The translations under genes and the position numbers were made by a program. Below are positions 35,249-44,395 of a DNA stretch of 64,000 nt, in pieces; within the stretch, counting starts at the first letter, position 1, and every line of letters starts with the position of its first letter. Below the pieces are notes generated by a model. That model was not told the origin of the DNA and made no database searches. It saw only the letters and a list, made by a program, of their open reading frames with translations. Source of the DNA: Deltaproteobacteria bacterium (GTDB taxonomy: Bacteria; Myxococcota_A; UBA796; JAFGLY01); the NCBI GenBank assembly GCA_016927815.1, contig JAFGLY010000125.1, forward strand, positions 21,416 through 85,415, read 5' to 3'.

Positions 35249-36123
35249 GAAGTACCTCCAGGAAGGGGAAGAACGGGCCCGGCGGCTGGGGCCGGACGGA
35301 TGGGAATCACACGGTAGCCGGCGTCCGCAACGGCTACCTCGAATCGTTCGCGCCTCTCGGCATCCGGGAAGACGGCGATCGCGCAGTCCCCGCCTCCGGC
35401 TCCGGAGGGCTTCGCAGCGCCGCCAAGGGACTCGGCGATGTCCGCGATGCGGCGGAGCGCTTCCGTCTCCCACACGATGCGGGCGGACCGGGTCATGCCG
35501 TCCAATACCCCCCGCGCCTCCCGTACCGCGGCTACGGGATCCTCCGAAAAGGCCTCGACGAGGGCTTCCATGCCCTGCAGGAAGGCGCTCCGGTCGGCGC
35601 GCCAGGCCCGGTACGCGGCCACGCGCGGTGCCGTGGCGGCCGAGGCGCCGGACCAGACCACGGCGGGCAGCGGGTCCACCAGCGGGAGAGGGACGACCGC
35701 TCCCGCACGATACCGGATCAGGCCTCCCGAGAGGCTCGCGGCCACGTCGGCACCGCTGCCGCCGTCCTGGACCCCGCGGTGGGCCTCGAAAGCCTCGGAG
35801 CCCCGTCCACCCCCGGCCAGCACCGCCGCCACGGTGGCCGCCGCCGACCCCCCGAACCCGGGCTTGTCGGGCAGCCCGGTGGGATGCTCGTCGGCGAACA
35901 CGTAGCGGGCCGGCGGAGCGTCCACGGCCTCGAGGCCCGCCACCGCGAACCGATCGTCTCCGGGGGTGACGACGACCCTTCCCCCTCCGGGCGCGACGGG
36001 CCACACGGTGCACCGTACCCCCCGATGGATGGCGAGCACCAGGGCGCTTCCACCGTCCAGAACGGCATACTCTCCGGCCAGCAGGAGCTTCCCGGGGGCG
36101 ACGATGGCGCGGAGGGGGCCCAC
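35245..36123 (-). CDS. mvaK2: GHMP kinase, probable phosphomevalonate kinase
   Basis: A 292-residue GHMP kinase starting at GTG 36123 (GPLRAIVAPGKLLLAGEYAVLDGG). It has a KPGFGGSAAATVAAV ATP loop and the C-terminal KPSGAGGGDCAIAV motif. It lies between mvaD and fni with 11-base and GTGA junctions. Location points to the phosphomevalonate kinase step, since mevalonate kinase and the decarboxylase are both present next to it. It is shorter than typical MvaK2 proteins (about 360 residues), so the alternative is a divergent GHMP member. Confidence 0.8.
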   Translation of the reverse strand: MGPLRAIVAPGKLLLAGEYAVLDGGSALVLAIHRGVRCTVWPVAPGGGRVVVTPGDDRFAVAGLEAVDAPPARYVFADEHPTGLPDKPGFGGSAAATVAAVLAGGGRGSEAFEAHRGVQDGGSGADVAASLSGGLIRYRAGAVVPLPLVDPLPAVVWSGASAATAPRVAAYRAWRADRSAFLQGMEALVEAFSEDPVAAVREARGVLDGMTRSARIVWETEALRRIADIAESLGGAAKPSGAGGGDCAIAVFPDAERRERFEVAVADAGYRVIPIRPAPAAGPVLPLPGGTS

Positions 36124-36134
36124 GAGTCCCCTGC

Positions 36135-37115
36135 CTATCCCGAAAGCGCCGTCTCGGACTCCACGACGGCCGGTCCGCCCGGCGTGAGGACGTGGACGGC
36201 GCTCACCAGCGGTCCCAGGATCCCGGCCACGCGATCGGCTTCGGAGGCCGTGCACAGGACCTTCACGTTGGGTCCGGCATCCATGGTCCAGCCACAGGTC
36301 AGCCCCTGGGCCCGCAGTCCCTCCACGGCATCGACCACCGCGAGGCTGTCGGGCCGTACGTAGCGGACGGGCGGCACGGCGGTGGTCATGGTGGCCTGCA
36401 TGAGGAGGGTCGAACGCTCCATGGCGTCGACCAGACCCAGGAGATCGCGGGTTTCGACGCACCGGGCGGCCCAGGAGGCCAGTCGTTCGTTCTCTCGTAC
36501 GAAAGCCGGGTAGCAGGGGCTGGTGAGTCTGGACCGTTCCATGCCCTCGGTGGATCCGATTGCCTTGGGCCCGGCGTCCACCACGGCTGCGACGATCCTC
36601 AGGTCCCAGGCCCCGGCGGGCAGGATCGGCACCGCACGGGAGTCGGACCCGTCGGGTGCCGCGCCACGCTGCCAGTGCACGAACCCTCCGTGGATGCTCC
36701 GGCACGCCGACCCGGACCCCTGCCGTGCGAGGGCCGAGAGGGCCCCCGGATCGAGATCCAGGCCCGCGACCCGGGCCGCGGCCACGGCGAGCGCGGCGAA
36801 CGCGGAGGAGGACGACGCCAGGCCGGCAGCCACGGGAAAGTCGCTCTCGCTCTCCACGCGGCACGGCGGCCGTTTCGGATCCACGCGGTCCAGGAACCGG
36901 CGCACGCGATCCGCTACGGGGCCCGTCGCGGTCCGACCGTCGATCCGCACCCCGTCTTGCGCGACCCCCCAGGTCACGGTGGTCCGCGTCCGAAATCCCC
37001 CCAGCGTGACCGACACGGACGAGGTGGAGGGCAGGTTGAGGGGACGATCGCGCTTGCCCCAGTACTTGACGAGGGCGATGTTGGGGTGGGCGATGGCGGT
37101 GCATGCACGGGTCAC
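36135..37115 (-). CDS. mvaD: Diphosphomevalonate decarboxylase
   Basis: MvaD turns 5-diphosphomevalonate, ATP-dependently, into isopentenyl diphosphate. The 326-residue protein starts at GTG 37115 and has the family opening AHPNIALVKYWGKRDRPLNLPSTSS, the ATP-binding loop FPVAAGLASSSSAFAALA, SACRSIHGGFVHW, and the catalytic-aspartate region WTMDAGPNVKVL. It sits 10 bases downstream of mvk. Its presence separates the pathway from the archaeal variants that lack it. Confidence 0.95.
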   Translation of the reverse strand: MTRACTAIAHPNIALVKYWGKRDRPLNLPSTSSVSVTLGGFRTRTTVTWGVAQDGVRIDGRTATGPVADRVRRFLDRVDPKRPPCRVESESDFPVAAGLASSSSAFAALAVAAARVAGLDLDPGALSALARQGSGSACRSIHGGFVHWQRGAAPDGSDSRAVPILPAGAWDLRIVAAVVDAGPKAIGSTEGMERSRLTSPCYPAFVRENERLASWAARCVETRDLLGLVDAMERSTLLMQATMTTAVPPVRYVRPDSLAVVDAVEGLRAQGLTCGWTMDAGPNVKVLCTASEADRVAGILGPLVSAVHVLTPGGPAVVESETALSG

Positions 37116-37125
37116 GGCCGTCTCC

Positions 37126-38001
37126 TCACCCTTGCGGGACGACAGCGGTGAAGGCGTTGATTCCGGCCCATCCCGCGGCCCTCCTCAGGGTCTCCTCCTC
37201 GCCGGGTCGGGTCAGGGCGATCACCACCCCCCCGCCACCGGCGCCGGAGGGCTTGGCCCCCAGGGCTCCGTGCTCACGGGCAAAGGTGGCCAGTTCCTCG
37301 ATGGGGGGCGTAGAGACGCCCAGGTCGCGCAGGAGCCCATGGGCCTCGTCGAACAGGGCTCCCAGGGCGGGCAGATCCCCGAGCACCGGCACGGCTCGGT
37401 CGGCCAACTGGCCGATGCGCTCGAGGATGGGGTCCACGGCCGGCCGCCGGCCGGCGACCGCAGCCACCAGGGCCCCCGTGTCCCCGGCGGCCCCGGTGTC
37501 GAGCACCACGAGCGGCAGGGTTGTGGGCAAAGGCTGCCGCCGCGCCTCGGGAGGCGGACCCCGGCGATACCACATCGCGCCCTCGCGGAGGATCACCGCC
37601 ACGTCGATGCCCGAGGGATTGCCGTGGAACAGGCGCTCCACCTCCAGGGCCCGGGCAAAGGCCGTCTCCGGGGCCAGCGTGTCGCCCGCGAGGTCCGCAG
37701 CCGCCCGCACCAGCGCCACGGCCAGCGACGCCGAGGAGCCCATGCCCCGGCCCACCGGGAGTTCGGTCCGGATCTCCACGTCCACGCCCCGGTGCGGCAG
37801 GAGGCGGGCGAGCGCCTCCAGCAGGCGGGCGTCGCGCACGGCAGCCCGAACCGCCCGGGTGGGCCCCGTCCCTGCTCTCAAGGTGATCCGCGTGTACATG
37901 GGCACCGCCGCGGCCAACGCGGGGTGACCGTACACCACGGCATGCTCGCCGAGGAGGATGACCTTTCCGGCCGCCCGACCCGTGGCGGGCAGCCCACTCA
38001 A
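37126..38001 (-). CDS. mvk: Mevalonate kinase
   Basis: A 291-residue GHMP kinase that phosphorylates mevalonate. It begins with a TTG codon that overlaps the HMG-CoA reductase stop (TTGA). Motifs: GKVILLGEHAVVYGHPALAAAV, the ATP loop ELPVGRGMGSSASLAVAL, HGNPSGIDVAVI and GAKPSGAGGGGVVIAL. These match the mevalonate kinase subfamily better than galacto- or homoserine kinase. It is the second gene of the operon. Confidence 0.94.
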   Translation of the reverse strand: MSGLPATGRAAGKVILLGEHAVVYGHPALAAAVPMYTRITLRAGTGPTRAVRAAVRDARLLEALARLLPHRGVDVEIRTELPVGRGMGSSASLAVALVRAAADLAGDTLAPETAFARALEVERLFHGNPSGIDVAVILREGAMWYRRGPPPEARRQPLPTTLPLVVLDTGAAGDTGALVAAVAGRRPAVDPILERIGQLADRAVPVLGDLPALGALFDEAHGLLRDLGVSTPPIEELATFAREHGALGAKPSGAGGGGVVIALTRPGEEETLRRAAGWAGINAFTAVVPQG

Positions 38002-39299
38002 GGGTCGTCCCCGGCGCGGAGGTCCGCCAGCACGGCGCTGGCCCGGGCGTCGGAGAAGTCTCCGTCCTTCACGAGACGCGCCACCACCGTCTCCACCTCG
38101 TCGCCCTCCGCGCCTGCCAGCAGGGCCACCGAACGGGCGTGGAGGCGCATGTGACCCTCCTGGATGCCGGACGTGGCCAGCGCCCGCAGGGCTCCCAGGT
38201 TCTGGGCCAGGCCGACCGCGGCGACGATTTCGGCCAGCTCACGAGCACTCCGGACGCCCATGAGGGCGAGGTTGGCCCGCACCCCCGGGCGTACCCGGAG
38301 GGTCCCGCCCACCGTGCCCAACTGGAGGGGCAGCTCGATGGTACCGAGGAGCGCGCCCGTCTCGTCCACGCGCCACGTGGTGAGCGGACGGTAGGTCCCG
38401 TGTCGGGCGGCGAACGCATGGGCGCCCGCCTCGACGGCCCGCCAGTCGTTCCCCGTGGCGAGCACCACGGCGTCCACGCCGTTCAGGACGCCCTTGTTGT
38501 GCGTGGCTGCACGGTAGGGGTCGGACCATGCGAAGCGCCAGGCCGAGGCGATCCCCTGGGCCACCACGGGCCCGGGATAGCGCGGCGTCCCCAGGGCGCT
38601 GGCGGGGATGGCCACCCGGGCCCGTGCGAGCCGCCGATCCGCGAGGTTGGAGAGGATGCGCAGGCCCACGGTGTCACCGGTGAGCGCCTCCACCTCCGGG
38701 GCGAGCCCCTCCACCACGGTGTTCACCATGTTGGCACCCATGGCGTCCAGGCAGTCCACGTGGACGTGGAGCACGACCCGTTCCTCGGCCGGCTGGCCCG
38801 GCTCGTCGTAGCGCACCCAGCGAACCTCGATCCCCCGCACCCCTCCCCCCATGGCCACGAGCTCCGGCAGGCGTTCGTTGCCCAGGGCCACGAGGGAGTC
38901 CCGCATGGCCTCGAGCACCGCGGCACAGGCCTTGGGGTCTCGGGGCGACGGAATCTCGATCTGCCCGATCATCACGCTGGGATCCGCTTCGGCGACGAAC
39001 CCGCCGCCGGTGCGGGCGAGGCGAGCCATGTTGGAAGCCGCAGCCACCACGCTCGGCTCCTCCACCACCATGGGCACGAGCACATCTCGTCCGTTCACGC
39101 GGAAGTTCACCGCTACGCCCACGGGCAGGGCGAACGTACCGACGACGTTCTCCACGAGTCGATCCGCCGTGGCGACATCGAGCCCGCCCGAGGCCCAGGC
39201 ATCGATGGCCTCGGGTGGAAGATCGGCCGCGACCGCCACTGCGGCGCGACGTTCGAGGAGGGGGAGTCGGTGGAGACCGGGCAGGCGGGAGTCAACCAT
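37998..39299 (-). CDS. mvaA: Hydroxymethylglutaryl-CoA reductase, class II
   Basis: This enzyme reduces HMG-CoA to mevalonate, the entry step of the pathway. I use ATG 39299 (MVDSRLPGL); the track start is a TTG 12 codons earlier that lacks a convincing ribosome site. The 433-residue sequence has the class II features ENVVGTFALPVGVAVNF, ARLARTGGG, DAMGANMVNTV, THNKGVLNGVDAVVLATGNDW and LQLGTVGGTLRVRPG, with a late catalytic-His segment. It is the first gene of the operon and is divergent from a lipase-like gene. HMG-CoA synthase is not in the window. Confidence 0.95.
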   Translation of the reverse strand: MVDSRLPGLHRLPLLERRAAVAVAADLPPEAIDAWASGGLDVATADRLVENVVGTFALPVGVAVNFRVNGRDVLVPMVVEEPSVVAAASNMARLARTGGGFVAEADPSVMIGQIEIPSPRDPKACAAVLEAMRDSLVALGNERLPELVAMGGGVRGIEVRWVRYDEPGQPAEERVVLHVHVDCLDAMGANMVNTVVEGLAPEVEALTGDTVGLRILSNLADRRLARARVAIPASALGTPRYPGPVVAQGIASAWRFAWSDPYRAATHNKGVLNGVDAVVLATGNDWRAVEAGAHAFAARHGTYRPLTTWRVDETGALLGTIELPLQLGTVGGTLRVRPGVRANLALMGVRSARELAEIVAAVGLAQNLGALRALATSGIQEGHMRLHARSVALLAGAEGDEVETVVARLVKDGDFSDARASAVLADLRAGDDP

Positions 39300-39411
39300 G
39301 GGCAGGGCGGTATTCGCCAAGGGGCCCTCGGGCAAGCCACCCGAACCCTGGGGCCGATCCGGGCACCGGGCCTCCCACCTGCCGGGTTACCCTTTCGCGC
39401 ACGGAGGATCC

Positions 39412-40242
39412 ATGGACGAACAGCACACCTTCCTCACCAGCCAGGACGGCACCCGGATCCACACGGTCACGTGCGGCTCCTCCGATGCTCCAAAGGGAGA
39501 ACTGCTCGTCCTGGGCGGTCTCGCGGACCATGCCGGCCGGTACCGCCACGTGTCCGAACGCTGCGTCGAGGCCGGCTTTCGCGTCACCATCGCCGAGCCC
39601 CGAGGTCATGGGGACAGCGAGGGCCGACGGGGCCACGTGTCCCGCTGGTCCCTCTACGGTGACGATCTCCGCGTGGTCCTGGGCAGCCTGCCACGACCGG
39701 CCTGGATCCTCGCGCATTCCATGGGGGGCCTGATCGCGCTCGACGTGGTGCGGGACCCCCTTCCCCGGTCCCCCTTGGGCCTGGTGTGCACCAATCCGCT
39801 GCTCGGGCTCGCGCTGACCCCGCAGCGCTGGAAGACCTCCCTGTCGTCGCTGCTCTCGGTGCTCCTGCCCATCCTTCCCCTCGGCAACGAGATCGATCCC
39901 GAAGTCCTCTCCCACGATCGCGCGATCGTCGAGGCCTACGAGACGGACCCCAAGGTGTTCCGCACGGTCACTCCCCGCTGGTTCGTCGAGATGCGTGCGG
40001 CCCAGGAGCGGGTCCTGTCCGATCCGGGCCGCATCGCGCTGCCCCTTCTCATGGTCACGAGCGACGCCGACCGGCTGTGTGCCTCGGAAGTCGCCCGCAC
40101 GTTCGCATCGAGGGTCCGGGGCGCCGCCCAGCGGCACTACCCCGGGCTCTACCACGAGGTCCTCAACGAACCTGAGAAGGATGCCGTCCTGGACGACATC
40201 CTGAGCTGGTTCGTCACCCACGCACCCACGGAGCTGCGATGA
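39412..40242 (+). CDS. Alpha/beta hydrolase (monoacylglycerol lipase-like)
   Basis: A 276-residue serine hydrolase from ATG 39412, preceded by GGAGG. It has GGLADHAGRYRHVSE, EPRGHGDSEGRRGH, the nucleophile elbow AHSMGG, the acid-containing VTSDADRLC and the catalytic-His block YPGLYHEVLNEP. The pattern is that of the serine aminopeptidase S33 / monoglyceride lipase group. No signal peptide. It overlaps the next gene (ATGA). Confidence 0.88.
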   Translation: MDEQHTFLTSQDGTRIHTVTCGSSDAPKGELLVLGGLADHAGRYRHVSERCVEAGFRVTIAEPRGHGDSEGRRGHVSRWSLYGDDLRVVLGSLPRPAWILAHSMGGLIALDVVRDPLPRSPLGLVCTNPLLGLALTPQRWKTSLSSLLSVLLPILPLGNEIDPEVLSHDRAIVEAYETDPKVFRTVTPRWFVEMRAAQERVLSDPGRIALPLLMVTSDADRLCASEVARTFASRVRGAAQRHYPGLYHEVLNEPEKDAVLDDILSWFVTHAPTELR

Positions 40243-41633
40243 TTCGTCCCGAGCACCACGCCTCCCGCCGGCGGGCCCTCGTCTCCCGCCTCGGAGCCCC
40301 GGCCCTGTTCGTCGGAAACCGGATCCGCCAGAGAAATCCAGCCAACGATTTCCCCTTCCGTCAGGACAGCACGTTCTCGTGGCTCACCGGCTGTACCGTT
40401 CCGGGCGCGGCCCTCCTGCTCGACGGGGACCGGGAGGTGCTGTTCGCTCCGCCCCCCAGCGAGGACGATCTCGTGTGGACCGGCCGCATCGAGCCGCTGG
40501 CCGACCTCGGTGCCCGACTCGGCTTCTCTGACGTGCGCCCGGTCGCCGAGCTCCCGGCCGCCTGCGAGGCCCTCGGTCGCGTCCCGTTCGCCCTCGCCGT
40601 TCCGGACGGCGACGCCACCGCCCTTGCCGCCGCCTGCACGGGGCTGGACCTCCACTACCCGGACCGCTCCGGGCCCGAGGCTCTGCTCCGAGCCATCGCG
40701 GATCTCCGAAACGTAAAATCCGCCGAGGAGATCGCGGAGATGGAGGCAGCTGCGCGCATCACCGCGGAGGCCTTCCGCGTCGCCATGGCCGCTACGGTGC
40801 CGGGCGAGACGGAGGCCACCGTCGCCGCGCTGGTGGATGCGGTGATGGCGGCGCGGGGCGCGGCCCCCTCGTTTTCCACCATCTCCACCGTCCATGCCGA
40901 GGTCCTCCACAACACGGACCGCTCGAACCGCCTCGAGGCGGGCCAGCTCTTCTGTCTCGACGCAGGGGCCGAGGTACCCTCGGGCTACGCGGCCGACGTC
41001 ACCCGCGTCTGGCCGGTGAGCGGGCGGTTCGATCCCCGCCAGAAGGCGGCTTATGAGGCTGTGTTCGAGGCCAACGCCGCAGCGGTGGCCGCCTGCCGGC
41101 CCGGTGCGCGATACCGCCACGTCCACGATACCGCCAGCCGTGTGATTGCCCGGTTCCTGGTCGACGAGGGGCTGCTGCGCTGCTCTCCGGACGCCTCCGT
41201 CGAGACCGGCGCCCATGCCCTCTTCTTTCCCCACGGCGTGGGCCACCTGCTCGGGATGGACGTGCACGACCTGGAGAACCTGGGCGACCTGGCCGCCTAT
41301 GCTCCCGGTCGCCAGCGCTCGACCCAGTTCGGCACGCGCTACCTGAGGCTCGACCTCGACCTCGTCCCGGGCATGACGGTCACCATCGAGCCGGGGTTCT
41401 ACGTGGTCCCCGCCATCTTCGCCCGAGCGGACTTCCGCGATCGCTTCGGTGCCCTCGTGGACTTCGACCGCGCGGCCCAGTGGGTGGGCTTCACGGGCAT
41501 TCGTATCGAGGACGACGTGCTCATCGAGTCGGACGGCCCACGCGTGATCACCACGGGCATCCCCCGCAGCGTGGCCGACGTCGAGGCCCTGGTCGGTACC
41601 GGCCTGCCTGCCTCGGCGCGCTTCCGGGTCTGA
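40239..41633 (+). CDS. Xaa-Pro aminopeptidase (M24B)
   Basis: A 464-residue two-metal peptidase that removes the N-terminal residue before proline. The N-terminal creatinase-like domain holds FVGNRIRQRNPANDFPFRQDSTFSWLTG; the C-terminal pita-bread domain carries the metal ligands in LDAGAEVPSGYAADVTR, FFPHGVGHLLG, TIEPGFY and TGIRIEDDV. All five ligands appear present. It is PepP-like by length and opening motif. Confidence 0.94.
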   Translation: MIRPEHHASRRRALVSRLGAPALFVGNRIRQRNPANDFPFRQDSTFSWLTGCTVPGAALLLDGDREVLFAPPPSEDDLVWTGRIEPLADLGARLGFSDVRPVAELPAACEALGRVPFALAVPDGDATALAAACTGLDLHYPDRSGPEALLRAIADLRNVKSAEEIAEMEAAARITAEAFRVAMAATVPGETEATVAALVDAVMAARGAAPSFSTISTVHAEVLHNTDRSNRLEAGQLFCLDAGAEVPSGYAADVTRVWPVSGRFDPRQKAAYEAVFEANAAAVAACRPGARYRHVHDTASRVIARFLVDEGLLRCSPDASVETGAHALFFPHGVGHLLGMDVHDLENLGDLAAYAPGRQRSTQFGTRYLRLDLDLVPGMTVTIEPGFYVVPAIFARADFRDRFGALVDFDRAAQWVGFTGIRIEDDVLIESDGPRVITTGIPRSVADVEALVGTGLPASARFRV

Positions 41634-41673
41634 TCCCTCCGCCTCATGACCGCCCACGGGCGGGCGCCCGCGA

Positions 41674-43275
41674 TCAGAGGCGCCGCTCGAGGACGGTGTC
41701 GTGGAGAAACCGTTCGTCCGTTCTCGGAAAGTCCGCGGTCCAGTGCAGGCCGCGGCTCTCCTGGCGCCGGAGCGCGCTCTCCACCACGAGTCCGGCCACC
41801 GTAGCGAGGTTGCGCAGTTCCACCAGGTCGGCCGTGAGGCGGGTGTCCCAGTAGTACTCCTGGATCTCGTCGTTCAGGAGATCCACCCGGTGCCGGGCGC
41901 GCTCCAGCCGCCGGTTGGTTCGGACGATCCCGACGTAGCTCCACATGCATCGCCGGATCTCGTCCCAGGTCTGGGTGATGAGCACCTGCTCGTCGGCGTC
42001 GACCGCGCCCCCGGGATCCCATGCCGGCAGGTCGGTCCTCAAGTCCATCTCCCGAATCCGCTCGGCTCCGGAGACCGCCGCACGACGGGCGAACACGACC
42101 GCCTCGAGCAGCGAGTTCGAGGCCAGCCGGTTGGCCCCGTGGAGCCCCGTGCAGGAGGTCTCCCCCACGGCGTAGAGGCCCCGGATGCTGCTTTCTCCGA
42201 ACAGGTCCACGTCCACGCCACCACAGCAGTAGTGGGCCGCAGGGACCACCGGGATGGGCTGGGCGGCGATGTCGATCCCGAGCGAGGCGCACCGCTCGTA
42301 GACCGTGGGGAACCGCGAGGAGAGGAACGCGCGGGGATGGTGCGTCATGTCGAGAAACACGCACTCTTCGCCGGTTCGCTTGAGCTCCGCGTCGATGGCG
42401 CGAGCCACGACGTCCCTCGGAGCCAGTTCCCTCCGTGGGTCGTACCGCTCCATGAACGTTCCACCGTCGGCCCGGCGCAGCACCCCGCCCTCCCCGCGCA
42501 TGGCCTCCGTGATCAGGAAGTTCTTGGCCTGGGGATGGTACAGGCACGTCGGGTGGAACTGGATGAACTCCATGTTGGCGATGCGCACACCGGCACGCCA
42601 GGCCATGGCGATCCCGTCCCCCGAGGCGATGTCGGGGTTGGAGGTGTAGAGGTAGACCTTGCCCGCCCCGCCGGTGCAGAGCACCACCACCCGCGCCGCG
42701 AACACCTTCACCCTCCCGGTGCGCCGGTCGAGCACGTAGGCACCGTGAACCTCGTTGGGCACCGGCGGCACCCGGTCCTTGCGGCGGGCGAGCCACGCCG
42801 CGTGGATCAGGTCCACGGCGATGTGGTTCTCGAACAGGCGAATCCGGGGATGTGCGCGCACCACCGGAAGCAGGGTCTCCACCACCGCGGCGCCGGTCCG
42901 GTCCTTCACGTGCAGCACGCGGCGGGTCGAGTGCCCACCCTCCCGGCCGAGGTCGAGGTGGCCGGCCGTGTCGCGGCTGAACGGCACGCCGAGGGCCATG
43001 AGCTCGTTCAGGCGATCCGGGCCCTCCTTCACGCAGAGTTCCACCACCTCCCTCCGGCAGAGCCCGGCTCCGGCCACCAGCGTGTCCTGTACGTGGGACT
43101 CCGGCCGATCGGATGGATCCATCACCGCCGCGATTCCCCCCTGGGCGTAGCGGGTGTTGCTCTCCTCGGCCGTGGTCTTGGCCAGGATCGTCACGGACCC
43201 GTGCCGGGCGGCCTCCAGCGCGAACGCCAGGCCGGCGAGCCCCGCGCCGACGACCAGGAAATCACTCTTCTCCAC
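41674..43275 (-). CDS. nadB: L-aspartate oxidase
   Basis: NadB oxidises aspartate to iminoaspartate with FAD, the first step of NAD synthesis. I use the GTG at 43275 (VEKSDFLVVGAGLAGL), which overlaps the upstream gene's stop and has GGAGG before it; the track start 43365 is inside that gene. The 533-residue protein has RYAQGGIAAVM, HSTRRVLHV, HYCCGGVDVD and GLHGANRLASNSLLEAVVF. The immediate upstream gene is a KptA-Nudix fusion. Confidence 0.96.
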   Translation of the reverse strand: MEKSDFLVVGAGLAGLAFALEAARHGSVTILAKTTAEESNTRYAQGGIAAVMDPSDRPESHVQDTLVAGAGLCRREVVELCVKEGPDRLNELMALGVPFSRDTAGHLDLGREGGHSTRRVLHVKDRTGAAVVETLLPVVRAHPRIRLFENHIAVDLIHAAWLARRKDRVPPVPNEVHGAYVLDRRTGRVKVFAARVVVLCTGGAGKVYLYTSNPDIASGDGIAMAWRAGVRIANMEFIQFHPTCLYHPQAKNFLITEAMRGEGGVLRRADGGTFMERYDPRRELAPRDVVARAIDAELKRTGEECVFLDMTHHPRAFLSSRFPTVYERCASLGIDIAAQPIPVVPAAHYCCGGVDVDLFGESSIRGLYAVGETSCTGLHGANRLASNSLLEAVVFARRAAVSGAERIREMDLRTDLPAWDPGGAVDADEQVLITQTWDEIRRCMWSYVGIVRTNRRLERARHRVDLLNDEIQEYYWDTRLTADLVELRNLATVAGLVVESALRRQESRGLHWTADFPRTDERFLHDTVLERRL

Positions 43276-44383
43276 CGCCGTCCTCCTCTCCTCGGACCTC
43301 CACGTCTTCCCAGGCACGCGACTCGTCGGGCTTGAGGTCGTCCAGGAGGCCGCCTTCGACGCCACACGTCGTGGCCTGCCAGGGCGTCTCGACCTCCTCG
43401 GGCGCCTCCGGGTGCTCCGCGAGCCACCGTCGCAGCCGCCGGATCGGCTCCATCAGGCTTCCGTGGGTCACCTCGCGCACGGCCGCATCGGGGTCGAAGA
43501 AGGCGATCTCCTCGATGCCCTCCCGGCCGAGAGGCCGGAAGACCTCGATGGGCTGGAGTGCACGCAGGACGAAGAGGTGCAGGACCTTCAAGCGGGGTTC
43601 TCCAGAGGGCGTGGAGAACCCGTAGTGGCTCGGGCCCAGGTCCGAGATGACCTCGATCGGCACGTCCAGGCCCATCTCCTCCCGAATCTCGCGGATGGCG
43701 GTGTCCACGGGAGTCTCCCCCAGCTCCATCTTTCCCTTCGCGACCTCCCACGTGATCCGGGCGCGGCGCCGGACCCGGACCAGGGCCACCTCCTGGCCTC
43801 CCCGCTTGCCCCGCCGGATGAGGAAGCCCCCGGCCGACGCCTGGACGCCGAACTTGGGGTGGAGGTTGAGCACGTGTCGGGCCGGAAGGCATTGGGTCGC
43901 CCAGAGTCCGCCTCCGAGGTGTGTGAACGAAGTCCCCGCACGCGCGGCACGGATGCTGTCGACGTAGAGCAGAGCCGGCTCCCCCTCCGGCTGGCGGTGG
44001 GCAGCGAGCCAGGCCCGCTGCTCCCGATCGAAGAGACGGATGGAACTGCCGTCGGGCCGCTCGAGGACCTCGCGCTCGGCGAGCAGGGGCAGATCCTCGG
44101 CGACCACCGGAAGGTAGAGGATGTCCGGCAACAACCCCCGGCGGCCTCGCCGGGGGCGACGGATCCGGATGTGGTTGCCCAACACCTCGAAGGTTCGTCC
44201 GGCATCTTCCTCGACGGCCTGGAGCACGTCCTCCCGGGTGGCGGCCCGCCGCGTGAGCCGAGCCACGGCGGCCGCGACACGGGCCATGTCCGCCCATCCC
44301 TCCCGGTCCAGGCGCAGGCGCCCCACGTCCGGCCGGTGCCGGAGGAGGAAGACCAGCGTCTTCTGCAACCGTTGGGATTCCAT
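43262..44383 (-). CDS. KptA/Tpt1-like RNA 2'-phosphotransferase domain fused to a Nudix hydrolase
   Basis: A 373-residue protein. Residues 1-75 match the winged-helix half of Tpt1/KptA: LQKTLVFLLRHRPDVG with the Arg-His pair (R15, H16), DREGWADM, and FEVLGNHIRIR. Residues 85-170 follow the ADP-ribosyltransferase half (PDILYLPVV...LLYVDSIRAARAG...GGLWATQCLPARHV), but the usual HGT of LYHGT reads LPV and the QGHS loop is missing, so NAD-dependent transfer is doubtful. Residues about 185-330 are a Nudix domain with an intact box, GKMELGETPVDTAIREIREEMGL. It is 12 bases after ileS and overlaps nadB by 14. An ADP-ribose or related-nucleotide hydrolase is the simplest guess. Confidence 0.85.
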   Translation of the reverse strand: MESQRLQKTLVFLLRHRPDVGRLRLDREGWADMARVAAAVARLTRRAATREDVLQAVEEDAGRTFEVLGNHIRIRRPRRGRRGLLPDILYLPVVAEDLPLLAEREVLERPDGSSIRLFDREQRAWLAAHRQPEGEPALLYVDSIRAARAGTSFTHLGGGLWATQCLPARHVLNLHPKFGVQASAGGFLIRRGKRGGQEVALVRVRRRARITWEVAKGKMELGETPVDTAIREIREEMGLDVPIEVISDLGPSHYGFSTPSGEPRLKVLHLFVLRALQPIEVFRPLGREGIEEIAFFDPDAAVREVTHGSLMEPIRRLRRWLAEHPEAPEEVETPWQATTCGVEGGLLDDLKPDESRAWEDVEVRGEEDGGGEE

Positions 44384-44395
44384 GGCCCAGGCAGC

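Noticed and set aside
41634-41673. Terminator between the Xaa-Pro aminopeptidase and nadB genes
   Set aside because: GC-rich inverted bases are present, but there is no T run and the stem is not distinct from background.
43262-44383. Toxin or anti-phage system based on ADP-ribosylation
   Set aside because: There is no antitoxin-like partner or other defence gene; neighbours are ileS and nadB. Nudix/NAD metabolism is the simpler reading.
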